From contig CAVNZM010000001.1 in the NCBI GenBank assembly GCA_963693365.1, positions 16,864,001 to 16,928,000 of the forward strand: a stretch of DNA of 64,000 nucleotides. Reading direction: 5' to 3'. The first letter of the stretch is position 1, and the number at the start of each line of letters is the position of its first letter. Below the pieces are notes generated by a model, which was given only the letters and a program-made list of their open reading frames with translations, did no database searches and was not told the origin of the DNA. The stretch comes from Amoebidium appalachense. Its lineage: Eukaryota; Ichthyosporea. A program made the position numbers and the translations under genes. Below are positions 1 to 12,043 of this stretch, piece by piece.

Positions 1-3000
1 GAGGGGGGGGGAGGGGGGAGGGGGTGGAGTCGGGAGGTGGGGAGGGTGGGTAGATAAGGGCTGTGTGATAACTAGGTGAATAAATGAAGGTGTGTAGGGT
101 TGTTTTCTTGAGTTACGAGGCACATGCACCAAGTGGAGAGGAAACGCCTGAAAGGTTTCTAAAGCCGGTGAGGAAGGAAGATGATTGAATTCAGAGGCAG
201 TAGTAGTAAAGAAAACCAAGAGAAAAAGGAGACGAGGCTGGAAAGCAAATCTTCATAGTGGATCTTGGATATTAGAGCAACCGTGGAGGAGACAATGAAT
301 ATCCTATATTAAAGCTTCAAGTTATCACCATATGGAGGAATAGCAAACGAACCTAAAAAACACAAGTGTGAGTGCAAAGACGACATAAAACACAGTGTTG
401 GAATCTCTGGCTCCCGGACCGAATGCATAGGTCATGCGTGGCCAAATCATCAAAGCCTCATTCTCAGCAGGCCTGGGATGTAAGACACAGAAAATACAAA
501 ACGCATCCTAATTTTGGAGAAGGGTGGGTGGGCAGCGGTATTAAAGTGAAATGGAAGGGAGAAGGGGTTGGAAAGGCACCTGGGGAGGGAGTTTACGCGG
601 CGTAGCTGGGCGAAGGGAGAGATGAGAATACACACACAATCTACTCGACATGGAGATGGATCCCTGGGGTAAATGTGAAAGAAAAAAGGGGGGGCGAAGG
701 GCGTAGCAGAAAGTTAAAGGTGGGGTTATGCACTACCTTTTCTTCATGATGAGTAGTAGCTCCGACGATGCTCTTGTTGTGCATTGTCCTTCTAAAACGT
801 TGCAGGGAAAGAACCACACACCTATATAATGCACCTTCCTTCGCATGTCCATTGCTACTGCAGCCCACCGCACGTGCATCACTTCTATAGCTAGCAGTCT
901 TGTGTAATGAGTGAGTGCATTTATACTGTATACCTCTGCTGAGCTACTGTTCATATACTATATGATGGCATACTTCGAAGAGCACTGCCTTGCTTATACG
1001 CCAAGTTTGCCTGTTCGTTGCATGCCATGAATGCCATAACAAAACAACCAATCCGAAGCAAGGCCGTTGAGCCATATTTTGCCGCACAACCTGCTCCTTG
1101 AAACTGCTCATTGGTCCAGGACCAGATAAACTGACCACGTGCCCGTATATGTTCCAAGCTCAAAGTGTGTTCCACGGAAAAGCCACAAATATAATGTTCT
1201 CAGCGCCTTATACAATGTAAATAAATTATTTTTTTTTATAAAGCAAAAGTTTAAATACCCAAATTAAAACAACACGAGCTGGATATGAAGATCCCGCCAC
1301 CAACTTTAAGGGATAACCCCAGGGGCCAGGGCAAACTTGAAAAGAAACGCCAATCAGAAGGCGCCTAGCTCTTCTAACCAATGGCCCAAACGTCAGGTAA
1401 GCGGCAGAATAAAAACGTGATACGCAACCTATCATATTTCACCAGGTTACGTGCACCAAGGCATTGGACGAGCATTTCTTAGCTCAGACAGTACTGTAGC
1501 CAACACTCAACTTCGAGAAAGAGTAAAAAACACATAATTGCCGAGCCTTATGTAAGGTGCTTGTAGCAGTTGTCAACTGGAGTACAAGTCTCTAGCTCAC
1601 ACAAAGATATAGTTTTGGCATTTTGGAGGTGTGCTTTTGTTGCACCGTGACGGTTGCATATCTGGTGCATACCTCTGGGACACTTCTTTAGTTGACAGGC
1701 GTTAAGGTACCTTAATACTGCACGTGTTTTTAGCAAGATAAAGCTCATATCAACGGCTGCAGTAGATGATCTTGATTTGAGGATTCCCTTTTATGATCCT
1801 CTTGTGAAACACTGGGTTTTTAGTACCAGACTCCTTTGACCCATTCCGGGAATAAGCCTGTTGTCTGCTTAGCTTTAACGCCTTGTTCGGTAGTACTATT
1901 TCCAGAAATCGCTCTTTATTTGTGACATCGTGATAGTGAAAGACAAACTCAAAGCAATACGGAGTGCATCACCGGCGTCTACGGGGTTTTATAGTGGAAG
2001 GGGTAAGTACGGTGTGTTTATGGAACACTCTTTGTACATGAAACACGAGGTTTGGTGTGTTTGTGGAGACTTACCTAGCTTTCTGTGTTTTTGCTTTTCT
2101 TGTGCATGTACGTCCACCTTCCTCGTTTCTGGTCTTTGGCTTGATTAAACCTTACATAAAAGTTATAATTATGTGTCTATTGTGAAGATTGCGCATTCAG
2201 TACATTCTTCCTGCAAGATCGGTGCTTTTGGTTGTGTGCCCACTTTTGAACAGACAGCCATTTCGCGTAGTGAGTTTCGTGCCCCAATCTGTCTGCTATC
2301 GAGGACCTTTGGGATATACATAGGGTATGCTGGGTTTGATTGAGCGAGTGGGCTTGAAACCCGTAAGTGTGCTTTGGTGTTTACATATGTGTGTGTTTGT
2401 GTAGTGTGCACGCGCATATGTCGTTTGTGTGTGTCTGGGTGTGCGCGTGTGTGTATATGCACGTGTGCCTATCTATGCACTCGTCAGCCGTCAGGGGAGA
2501 CTTTTGTGCACGTTTTTGTGTACCCGTGTGGTTATTAATGGCCATAACGTGGACACATTTAGGAATTTGGGCAGCAGTTGATGGGGACACACAGTAACCG
2601 AGCTTCGTTTTTTATCTGGCACAAGGAGGGGTGTTTGACAGACAGTCAGGCATGACGTATGGCCGTTTTGTATGTGGAGGGTGTGCGGGCTCTGGACTCT
2701 TTTCTTGCTTTGTGTTGATGCAGTGTTGTGGATTCTTTTCTTGCGTTGTGTTGTTGCAGTGTGGTGGACTCTTTTCTTGCTTTATGTTGATAATATGTTG
2801 GAGGGTTGCTTGATTCTTGTAGACCAGTCGTGTTGCTTTTCAAAACCCACCCGTGCCATCTCCACAGCATTGAAATCTTAGCTCAACAGCAACTGAAACG
2901 CTTGTTTTAGTTCTGGTCACTTCATGCCACTTTCTTGGACTGTTGGATTTGCGAGATTCGTGCTTCTTCGTGCACATTGCACTATACAGATTCTGATATA

Positions 3001-3605
3001 CGCTCGAGTACGTCTTATCCGTTCATGTGGCTTTGACGGGGTAGCAGGGTTGACCGGGGCAAATTTTCCGAGGCACGTGTTGTGTTCTTCATAGTTTTTC
3101 CGGTCTCCGTGTTTTTGGTTGCAATAGCTATACTTCCGGTGGATCGCCCATCTTTCCCTATTTCCATTTTTTTTTTTTTTTTTTTTTTTTGCCCCTTTGT
3201 GTGCCTATGTACCCGTGAATACCGCTGCTCCACACTACCTCATGATGTGCACTCGGTTGATCGTAGTACTTTTATTTCTCTCTTCCCTCCCCCTCTTCCC
3301 CCCCCCCCCCCCCCCCCCTTATCTTTTAACGTGTGTCGGGACACCCGTCCTGCAATCGTCTGTGTGAATGAGGGACGGGCAACGGGATGTTGGCTGTTCG
3401 CTCTGTGCGCGTGTCCTTGTGTCAAGATAAAGATGTTGCTTATCGACTCAACGTTTGCCAGCCTATCCTCCCACCCCGTTCCTTCCTCTAGCACACGCAC
3501 ATACACGGGCGCCCATTACATACACACATCGATGGGCGCGCACATACACAGAGACGGGTGCGTGCGCACATACACACACACACGGGGGCGCTCCACGTGC
3601 GCGCG

Positions 3606-3646
<41 letters not shown>

Positions 3647-3794
3647 CTGGACACATGCACCTACCTCCTGCTTTCCAACCTGCCCACACACCTACATCCC
3701 AATGACCCGCCTACTGCCTACTAACCCATACACACACACAGAGACAAAAACAGACATTCTTCCACTGCTCCTCCAACCCACGTGTGTGTGGCAG
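1..3794. other. Upstream region without recognisable gene
   Basis: No reading frame here resembles a known protein. The region starts with a G-rich stretch, is moderately AT-rich to about 2.1 kb, then becomes TG-rich (2370-2470). It carries a short tandem repeat (2695-2802), a T run (3168-3190), a C run (3300-3319) and CA-rich DNA (3490-3750). It may hold the promoter and untranslated first exon(s) of the MiT/TFE gene, because a possible 3' splice site (AG at 3793-3794) precedes its first recognised coding exon. Confidence 0.5.
2695..2802. repeat. 36-bp tandem repeat, three imperfect copies
   Basis: Three head-to-tail copies of a 36-bp unit beginning ACTCTTTTCTTGC and containing TTGTGTTG. 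The copies differ by a few substitutions and stay in register. The unit is a multiple of three and reads as a 12-residue repeat in one forward frame, but the frame has no other coding character. Confidence 0.7.
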
Positions 3795-3812
3795 GGCGTG
3801 CCCATTGTTCAA

Positions 3813-3969
3813 ATGGTGGTGGTGGGTAACCTCTCGATGGCGTTTGACGGTGGCCGTGGGGTGCGCATGGAGACGGATGATGCCGAGGTCAACCGTTTTC
3901 TGTCGCAGATGGAGAATGGAAACGACACTACGTCGGAGCTTAGCAGTGTATGTGTGCTTGTTATTTCCC

Positions 3970-4000
<31 letters not shown>

Positions 4001-6435
4001 TGGCACAAACATACACATCCCCTCTCTTCCTCTTCCTCCTGTGCATCCCAGCTTGTATGTTTATCCGCATAAGGCTAAGGCTTTTCATCGCCATTTTTGT
4101 TGCCTTTTTTTTTGGGGGGGGGGGGGGGTTGTCTCTGCGTTGCAGTCCCACCAATGAATGCATGCCCCCCCCCCCCCCCCCCCCCCCTCCCCCCGGTCCG
4201 CCGTGCACACGCACACATGTCCACAGACGGATAAATGTGCTGGCGCGCACACACAGACTGCCACCACCATCAGCACTGTACCTTTGTATACCTGGTGACA
4301 CTCCACTGTTATTTGAGGTCTGTACAAGCAGGATATTCACACTCCTTACCACACCGATACCATACCACATCCAGATCTCCCTACATCTTTACCTGCACTG
4401 CACCCACATCTCCGGTTCCCCCTCCCCCCCTCCTCCCACATTAAAAACACACACAGGCGCGCCCGCGTGCGCACACACACAAGTGCGTGCACGCGCGCAC
4501 ACACACACACACATGCATGCACATGCTTACACACACACATGCACACACACACATACACGCGCGCACACACGTGCATGCGCACACATGAACACACATGCAC
4601 ACAAACACACACAAGCAGACGTGCCTGCAAACCCACACATACAGGCACACACTCTCGCATGCACATGCGGATTCACCCGCAACAACATTCTCACTATTCC
4701 TAGGAATACCGCTCCCTTTCTTTCTAGCTTTTTTTAAATAACCTACGCTACCTTACCTACTCATGGTTATCAACCCATCAACCCGCCCACAATTTACCCT
4801 TTTTTCTTCCCTCACTCAGGGCTCGCTGCTTCACGAGGAGCAGCGTGCACAGCCGGTACTCAAGCCCATGCCCCTACGCACGCAGACTAAACAGCAGCTC
4901 CAGTACTACCAGACCATGCAAGAGGAGCAACAGGAGAGACAGCGCATGCTCATGCAGGGCCTAGCCAATCAGAACCCAGTCCCTGTTCCCTTTGCCGTCC
5001 CTTTCCCCGGCGCCCCAAACACTGCCACTGCTACTGCACAGGGTTTGAATCTCAACCCGCAGGTGGCGGCTGGCGCTGCGGGGCTTAATCTAATTGCGGG
5101 GTTTGGGGGCGCCAATTTGATGCTTCCGAACCCCGGGCTGGTTTCGGGTGGCACTTTTGATTTCAGCGGGTCGGGGATAGGTGGGTTTGGAATGAGCCAG
5201 GAGGATACGTTACAGCAACAACAACAACAACTATTGTTGATGCAGTACCAACAGCAACAGGCACTACTTCAGCAACAGCAACAGGCGATACTAAACGCTG
5301 CATGGGCGGCTACAAACGCACATGCGCTTGCTGCTATGCAAGTGGCAGCTCAACAGCAACAGCAGATGGGGGCTGGGGGTATGACAGGCGGGTTGCCTGT
5401 TCAACCACAACAAACACAGCAAGTGCAGCAGCAACAACAAACACTTCATGGCGCGAGCGGGTTTTCAAATGTATCGGGTGGGGGTGGCGGTGGCGGTGGT
5501 GTGGGGAACGATGTTGGTGCGGGTAGTATGGGAACGGCGACGTCGCAACAGGGCAGGGCCGGGAGCCAATTGCTTTTCCCCACCAAGTACCATTTAGAGC
5601 AGAAGAAAAAGAAGGAGCTAGAACAGCAGTTTTTGATGCAGGCAATGGCGCAGACGTCAGTGGCCAATGGGAAGGCCGGTGACTTGCAGGTGGGTGTGCT
5701 AGGTTTGTTGCTCTGGAGCATTGGTGTGGGTTTGTGTTACACGCCACACATCGCTGCTGTGTTTTACCTACACATACTAGTTTCCCAAGCCCTGCTTCTT
5801 ATAGTGACCCCCCCCCCCCCCTCCCCCCTCCCCCCCCCCTTCCCCCCTTCATTTATGGTCATTTTCCCCTCGGCATCCCCCCTTCTTTCCCCCCTTTCCC
5901 CCATTCGTTGTTCTGTATGCTCACATTGTATGGCAAGCAGTTGCTTGGCTGGAGAATTTGATGCGATTACGTGTTGCACGTTTTCTCGAATATAGGAAAG
6001 GAGCCCCCCCCCCCCCCCCCCCCCCGGGGCCATTTGATACATATGCTTCATGTGTGCTCATGTTTGCATGATCTGAATCGTGTTGTCCGTCGTGAATATG
6101 CACTTTGTACTCTGTCAAGCATTCGAACCCAACTCACCCCCTCCCCCCCCCCCCCCCCCCCTCCCCTCCCCCCCCCCCCCTCCCCCCTCCTTCCCGGGAA
6201 ACTAACAGCCGGTGGTTGCAGGGCCCAGGGGCACCCCAATGGCGTGACCAACAACAACAACAACAGCCCGTGCCCATGCAGCAGGGTTTCCCCCAGCCCA
6301 TACACCAACAACAGCAACAAGAACCACCACAGCAACAACAACCACCGCAGCCACCACAACTACAGACGCCAAAGCAACTACTCTCACAGCCCCCAAGCGT
6401 CAACAAGCTCCAACCATCACAGAAACAACAGCAAT

Positions 6436-6468
<33 letters not shown>

Positions 6469-7294
6469 AGCAGCAGAGAAACATGTTTGCACCCCAACCG
6501 GGCACACCTGGCCTGGCGGTTAGTCGGGGCGGTAGCATTGTAGACGGTTCTGAGCAGGTAGTGGATATGATGGGGCAGTGCCTGACTCTTGAAGAGCGCA
6601 CAAAGAGGGAAAAGGAGGAGGCACAAAGACGCGCCGGCCAAGCAACCATGACGTCACCCGAGATGAAAGATTCGGCTCCAGGCCTAATGGGCGCTAGTGG
6701 GCACAACCGTAGACTGTCGCTGCCAAATACGCCGTTGCTAGGGACGTCCAAATTGGGCACTGGGTCGCAGCCAATCAGCGTGATCAAGGACCAAAAGCCA
6801 GCCGGGGCAGGGGCAACACCGATTGTGCCCCGATCGCTACCGGTCAAGATCACACCCAAGCCTGAGGCCGTGCTGCCTATGGGTATTGCCGGCAGTTATC
6901 CAAAGGTGGGGGCGCGTGTGTTCTGTGTCCCTGTGTGCCCCCGGGGGGGGAGGGGGGGGGGGAGGGGGGCGGGGGGGGGCTTTTTCATGTGCTGGTGGGT
7001 CACAGTGTTGCACGTTGCACTTGCTGTGTGTGTGTGTGTGTGTGTAGGGGGGAAAGAGTAGGGGGGGGGGGGGGGGAGGCTGGGAGGACAGAGAACGGAA
7101 AGGTGAGAAATATGTGGAGGATCGATGCAAGGGGAACGGCATTTACTGATGCTTCTGTGTATTAGGGTTGGCGTTCCCCCATGTCAGTGTTCTTTTCTTT
7201 TGTGTGTCACTAACAGCCGGTATCGTAACACCCTGGCATTAATGGATGGCCGAGTGAATGAGATTTTCTGCGCGTGTGCCCCTGCCCCGGAGGA

Positions 7295-7330
<36 letters not shown>

Positions 7331-7905
7331 CGTGGGTGTTTGTAGGGAGGAATCGTGTTCTGACTGGTTGTGGACAGGGATCATTGGGCAGCAGCCCCAT
7401 GTATGCGTCCCCAATGTTTACGTCATCATCAGTGGACTTGGGGTTCTCCACCCGGTCAAGAAAGAAGAAGGAAAACCACAACGCAAGTACGTGCTACTTC
7501 CCTTCCCATCTCTGCTGTGTGCTGGCACAATCAACGTATACCTGCGTTAATGAATACATACATATACACAATGTACACTCACTCACTCACTCGTCCGACC
7601 ACACGTTCATACGCAAGGGCAGTCTCGCCTGCACACATGTTTGCCTACTTTCTCACTCGACTAGACACTCAGTAAGTGCACAGTAGCTTTCACGCAGACA
7701 CGCTCACGCGTAGTGCAGCACAAAGGCACACACAGTGCTCTTTCTCAAGAATGCTTTCATGCATGCACTGAAACACTGTAGCACACACTTTTAAACATCC
7801 ACCGACCCATCCACTTGTAATACCAGCCCCCTCTCGCTCATGCATTGACTGCTTCATTTTCCACAACCACCCTTTCCCAGCCCTGTTCGATCCCTTTCAC
7901 TCTCC

Positions 7906-7952
<47 letters not shown>

Positions 7953-8176
7953 CTCTCTCTCTCTTTCTCTCTCCCTCCCTCCCCCCCCCCTCCCCCCTTC
8001 TGTTTTTAAACATTGGACTGGTCTAGACCTCTACATGAGAGATGAAAAACTCGAAATGCATTATGTTATAAAAGCGCGCGCACGCACGCACACATGCAAC
8101 ACACACATGCACATGCACATGCACATGCACACACACATATATACACGTGCACACACACACGCACTCATGCACGCAT

Positions 8177-8264
<88 letters not shown>

Positions 8265-8673
8265 CTTGCACTATGTCAGTTTCCTTAGTCCCCATTTTCT
8301 ACTTCACTCATCATTCCCTTTTCTCGCCCACTTTTCACGATTGTCACCATTCAACGGTCTCGCATCACCATTTAACCCTTTGCCCTCGGTTCATACTGGT
8401 GTGGGAGTGTCTCCCTTTTGTGCGCTCACCTTCCCCATGCACACACTCACTTATCTTGTATCGTGCCTGCACAGTTGAGCGGCGGCGGCGTTACAACATC
8501 AATGACCGGATAGCCGAGCTGGGGACTATTCTGCCCACGGTGACTGATGAGAAACAGTGCAAGGGGTCTATTCTGAAGAGGACCGTGGACTATATCAAAT
8601 ACCTGCAGAATGCTAACGACAGGTATGGCTTTCTTTTTTTGTTTGTTTGTTTGTTTGTTTGTTTTGGCACCCC

Positions 8674-8712
<39 letters not shown>

Positions 8713-9004
8713 TTGGCCGGGAAATTAGCCGTAGTTCGGAGGATATCAGCAACTATTGAGTTCGCAGGGAGTGTCTGCTGCAGGTGGTGGGGTGCTGGGG
8801 GACCCAGATCCCCCCCCACCCCCCCCCACCCCCCCCCTCCCCAACACACACACACACACACACCACCACAACCACCTCACTCCCCCCACCCACCCCCCGA
8901 CCCAAACAGAATAGTACACACACAAACATTCGTGCTCGCACACGCACGCGCACGTACGCACACGCAATATCCCGACCTCCCCCTTACACCATATCGAACC
9001 CCCT

Positions 9005-9057
<53 letters not shown>

Positions 9058-9382
9058 AGAGAGAGAGACACACACACACACCGCACGACCAGCATCATTT
9101 CTGACCTCTCTTGAACGACTTTCTCCCTAATCTTCTATCCATCCCTCCAGGTTACGGGAGCAAATGACTGCAGCAGGTCTTGAACCGGAGGAAGACAAGC
9201 CGTTTGTTGGCCGGGAAAACCCGCCCACACCAGCGGCTGGGGAGGCCGTGGAGGTGGGGGCTACAGGGTATGAAGGCATGGACAGCCCATCACCCCTCGA
9301 CTTTGGACGAAGCCCCGGGGAGATTGAATTTACGGCTATGGACGTGATAGAGGATATGAGCGAGGGGGATGGTGACGGATAG
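3813..9382 (+). CDS. MiT/TFE-family bHLH transcription factor, six exons
   Basis: Coding exons: 3813-3947, 4820-5689, 6222-6905, 7378-7486, 8475-8622 and 9151-9382 (TAG). All junctions are GT-AG and phase-consistent, giving about 725 aa. Residues 592-605 read [14 protein letters not shown], followed by [12 protein letters not shown] and [16 protein letters not shown], the basic-helix-loop-helix signature of MITF/TFEB; an intron splits the basic region after HNA. Residues 63-91 ([13 protein letters not shown] then EEQQERQR) resemble the N-terminal Rag-GTPase-binding segment of animal MiT/TFE proteins. The middle is rich in polyQ, Gly and Pro (exons 2-3) and carries a [10 protein letters not shown] phosphosite-like motif. 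The leucine zipper after the HLH looks shorter than in MITF; the protein ends in an acidic tail. Animal members bind E/M-box DNA and control lysosomal genes. Uncertain: an AG at 3793-3794 allows an earlier exon, so the true start may lie upstream of the ATG at 3813. Confidence 0.85.
6031..6135 (+). repeat. Poly(C)-bounded repeat family A, divergent copy (A5)
   Basis: Lies in intron 2 of the MiT/TFE gene between C tracts at 6004-6025 and 6139 onward. It shares TCGTGTTGTCCGTCGT and the closing GCATTCGAACCC with the better copies at 18.8, 23.4 and 60.3 kb. The 5' half is diverged. Confidence 0.5.
7896..8263. repeat. CT and CA microsatellites in MiT/TFE intron 4
   Basis: CT-rich tract at about 7896-7990 running into poly(C), then a nearly pure (CA)n tract at 8178-8263. 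Both are pyrimidine-rich or CA on the coding strand and lie upstream of the acceptor at 8473-8474. Confidence 0.9.
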
Positions 9383-9402
9383 TTGGCCCCCCGGATCACC
9401 TC

Positions 9403-9452
<50 letters not shown>

Positions 9453-10392
9453 TCGGTGCCTGTCTCTCCTTTACCCCCCTTTTTTTAAAAAATTCTTGCC
9501 CATATCCCGTTTCAAATCACTTCATGGAGGGTGTTTTCCTTTTTGTATAATTCATGTTCTTGCTGCATGTTCGACTTCGTGCATTGGCATAACATGACTA
9601 TTTCAAAATGTCGGAAGGCCCGCACACGTCATTTTTGTTGTGGTGCCGATGCAAAAAATTTGGAGGTGCAAAAGGTGTGATTTATTTTAATTTTAGCGTT
9701 TAAAATCTCAACGTGCATGCGAATGAACTCAGGGGCATGGCGGTGATTATGTTTGTGCATTCTTGCTGCCATTGTTTGACCTCCCTTTCCTCTTTTCTTT
9801 TGACGTAAAAAAGTTCCGTAGCGATCGATTGTACATGTGAGATTCCATATACTATTTTGGGCCCCGTGTCTTTTTTTGTCATGTTTGGGCATAGATAGAC
9901 TGGGCATTTTTCACATCGAACTTACCCAGCCAACTTCGACAACGGTACTGGCTAGCATGATGTTGTTGGGTATTCCTGTTTAGTATAAAGGGCATTTAAT
10001 GTGCCTGGTGAATGCAAATAGACATGGATGGGTCCTGGCGACACCATCCATAGTATTGTTTTCTGAATCTGCAGCTGACTCAAAACTTAGTAATTCTTTT
10101 TGCATGTACAGTGCACTCGTGTGTGCACCCGGTGATGGAATCCGATGGGGGTGTGTGTATGCACAAGTGGATTGTATACCGTAACCGCAGCCGATGTTGC
10201 ATGGCGGCATGTCATTTGATCATGGGTGTGACTGTGGCCCAGCACCGCCCCTTTGTACATGTGCTTGCATGAATGTCACAAGATGTGTGCGAGTGTGTTC
10301 AAGCAAATTTATTTCGGTGTGCATAATATTACAAATCAGTATGTAGTGTTGCACACATGCGTGTGTAACGTTGAGCGTGCATTCGAGTTTGC

Positions 10393-10453
<61 letters not shown>

Positions 10454-10895
10454 ACCACCACCACCACCACCACCCCACACCCCCACCCCCCTCCCCACCC
10501 CCGGGCCTGAGGCCTCCCCCCCGGCCCCTCCCCCTTCCGAATGCAATCCGGAACCCCCGGTCCCCCTGCGTCCCTCCCCCCCCCCCCCACCCACCCAAAA
10601 GAAAAAATGTAGCAGTATACATATCTACTTATTCTTGTCTTTCATCCCGACATCATTCACGAAGTGCGAAGGAAGGCATGGGGCTTTCTCTAAACCCTTT
10701 CTTTTTTAAATTTTTTTTGCCTTTCTTTCACAAACACCACCCGTGTGTGTCGTCGTCCTCCGGCAAGGAGAATGCGGATTACGTCATCGTTGGTAAACGT
10801 AACTTTGGACTATAGTCTTACATCACTGATGATAAAGGCTTACTTGTGCCATCGGTAAGGCCACTAGAGCTTTCAACTCGGCTTTTTATTGGCTC
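9383..10895. other. Intergenic, low-complexity C tracts
   Basis: 3' flank of the MiT/TFE gene. It contains a C run at about 9403-9449, a T6-A6 stretch near 9482, and a 60-nt C run at 10394-10453 followed by ACC repeats. No gene recognised. Confidence 0.6.
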
Positions 10896-11095
10896 CCGGA
10901 AGTGGATTAACTTGAGCTAATCTTAGGGCCTGTTTGGCAACCCGGGTTTAGGGTCCTAAATCCGGATTACGGGCGATTTTGGGTTTAGCGCTAAATCCAA
11001 ATCTCAAAATCCAGCCGCTGCCAAACAGACGGCCAGATCCGGTCACGTAAATCTGGGTTTCAAACCCCTCGGACATGGCCGTAATCTGGATTCCA

Positions 11096-11121
11096 CTAAT
11101 CCACCTCGGGAGGTGGATTAG
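11096..11121. repeat. Perfect 12-bp-arm palindrome
   Basis: CTAATCCACCTC, two bases, then GAGGTGGATTAG. The arms contain the same GTGGATTA word found in the outer inverted repeat, so it may be a subterminal protein-binding site or the junction of an earlier element. Confidence 0.8.
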
Positions 11122-11169
11122 CGCGAAATCCTTTCAGGTCCTGAATGTCCGACCCAATGAATGTTCATT

Positions 11170-11634
11170 TTATGGAACTATATATGGTGTCCTTTTGCAC
11201 CAATCGTCGATAGTTTGAAGTGGCCAAAAAAGGATTGTTGAAAGGGCGCCAAACCAAACTTCCGTTGCTGGCAGCATGTGGATACTGAGTGGGCTGCGAC
11301 AGCTGTGCCTTGAACTGCGACACCTGCACCAACGCACGCCTGCACCAATGCAGGTAATAACTTCCTGAGCGTCCATGTTATCACTCTCTTCAATGAATGG
11401 AGCCAACTTCTCAATTAACTCCCTTGCAACATATGGACTCACGCGTAGGACATCGTTCACCCTTGTCTCGTGAGCTGTGCCAAGCAGTTCTTGCACATAC
11501 TCTCTACCACTGAGCGGGGAAGTACGACAGGGCTCTTTGAGCTCTGGGCTATAGGTCAAGGCTGCAATCGCAGCCAAAACGGCTATATTCCGGGCTGCAT
11601 ACATGGTGAGTGTCTCAAATAAAACCGTATACAA
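11170..11634 (-). pseudogene. Truncated Harbinger-like transposase fragment
   Basis: A 154-aa minus-strand reading frame. Its middle (SPLSGREYVQELL, then VNDVLRVSPYVARELIEKL) resembles the conserved N-terminal part of PIF/Harbinger DDE transposases, which usually run a Ser/Thr-Leu-x-Gly-x-x-Tyr-Val-Gln-Glu-Leu-Leu stretch before a helix-turn-helix. The sequence then loses similarity (Cys/Arg/Ser-rich, WCRCRSSRHSCRSP) and stops before any DDE core, so the catalytic domain is missing. It lies within Harbinger-type terminal repeats, which supports the assignment. Probably a decayed or internally deleted transposase; family recognition is by eye only. Confidence 0.5.
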
Positions 11635-11765
11635 CTCAGCACTTTCGTGGTTTATTACTGCTTATCACTATGGTGTATATGTGTAGCGGGTCTGCAATTG
11701 CAAGTCACCGACCGGTGATGAACAGCGTGACAGCTGCAGAGCAAATCTAACCCGAAATCGTACGT

Positions 11766-11790
11766 GGGCTGTTTGGCATCCATGGGTTAT
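11766..11790. repeat. Internal degenerate copy of the left terminal repeat
   Basis: GTGGGCTGTTTGGCATCCATGGGTT without its first bases matches the element end GGGCCTGTTTGGCAAC..GGGTT with several differences and in the same orientation as the left end. It divides the element into a transposase-fragment part and a recombinase part. Confidence 0.5.
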
Positions 11791-11833
11791 CTACCCGGCT
11801 TAATCAGGAGTCATGGGGCGAGTGGCCGAGCGA

Positions 11834-11925
11834 GACCGAAGTTATTTCGGTGAGCCGTCGGTTATTTTGGCGAGCCGATAGGCGAGCCAAAATAATCGAC
11901 AAGGCGAGCCGAAATAACGAGGTCG
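11834..11925. repeat. Nested imperfect hairpin (cruciform-prone)
   Basis: Outer arms GACCGAAGTTATTTCGG and, read in reverse complement, CGACCTCGTTATTTCGG. Inner arms CGGTTATTTTGGC and CGATTATTTTGGC, around a short GATA-containing centre. The word GGCGAGCC recurs in the loop region. It lies between the two ORFs of the transposon. Confidence 0.7.
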
Positions 11926-12043
11926 AGCGAGGACACGAGCCGACATGATCCGGTTACGATATGACCCATAAAGATTTAGCATTCACTTTATTGATACATT
12001 ATGCAAACTTTAACTCGGTTATTTGATTCATATATCATTACAT

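Noticed and set aside
8023-8728. Long reading frames of alternating Thr-His or Cys-Val
   Set aside because: They are translations of CA/TG microsatellites; the same applies at 3558, 20560, 22015, 38566, 53709, 58208, 62247 and 63287. They have no complexity apart from the repeat.
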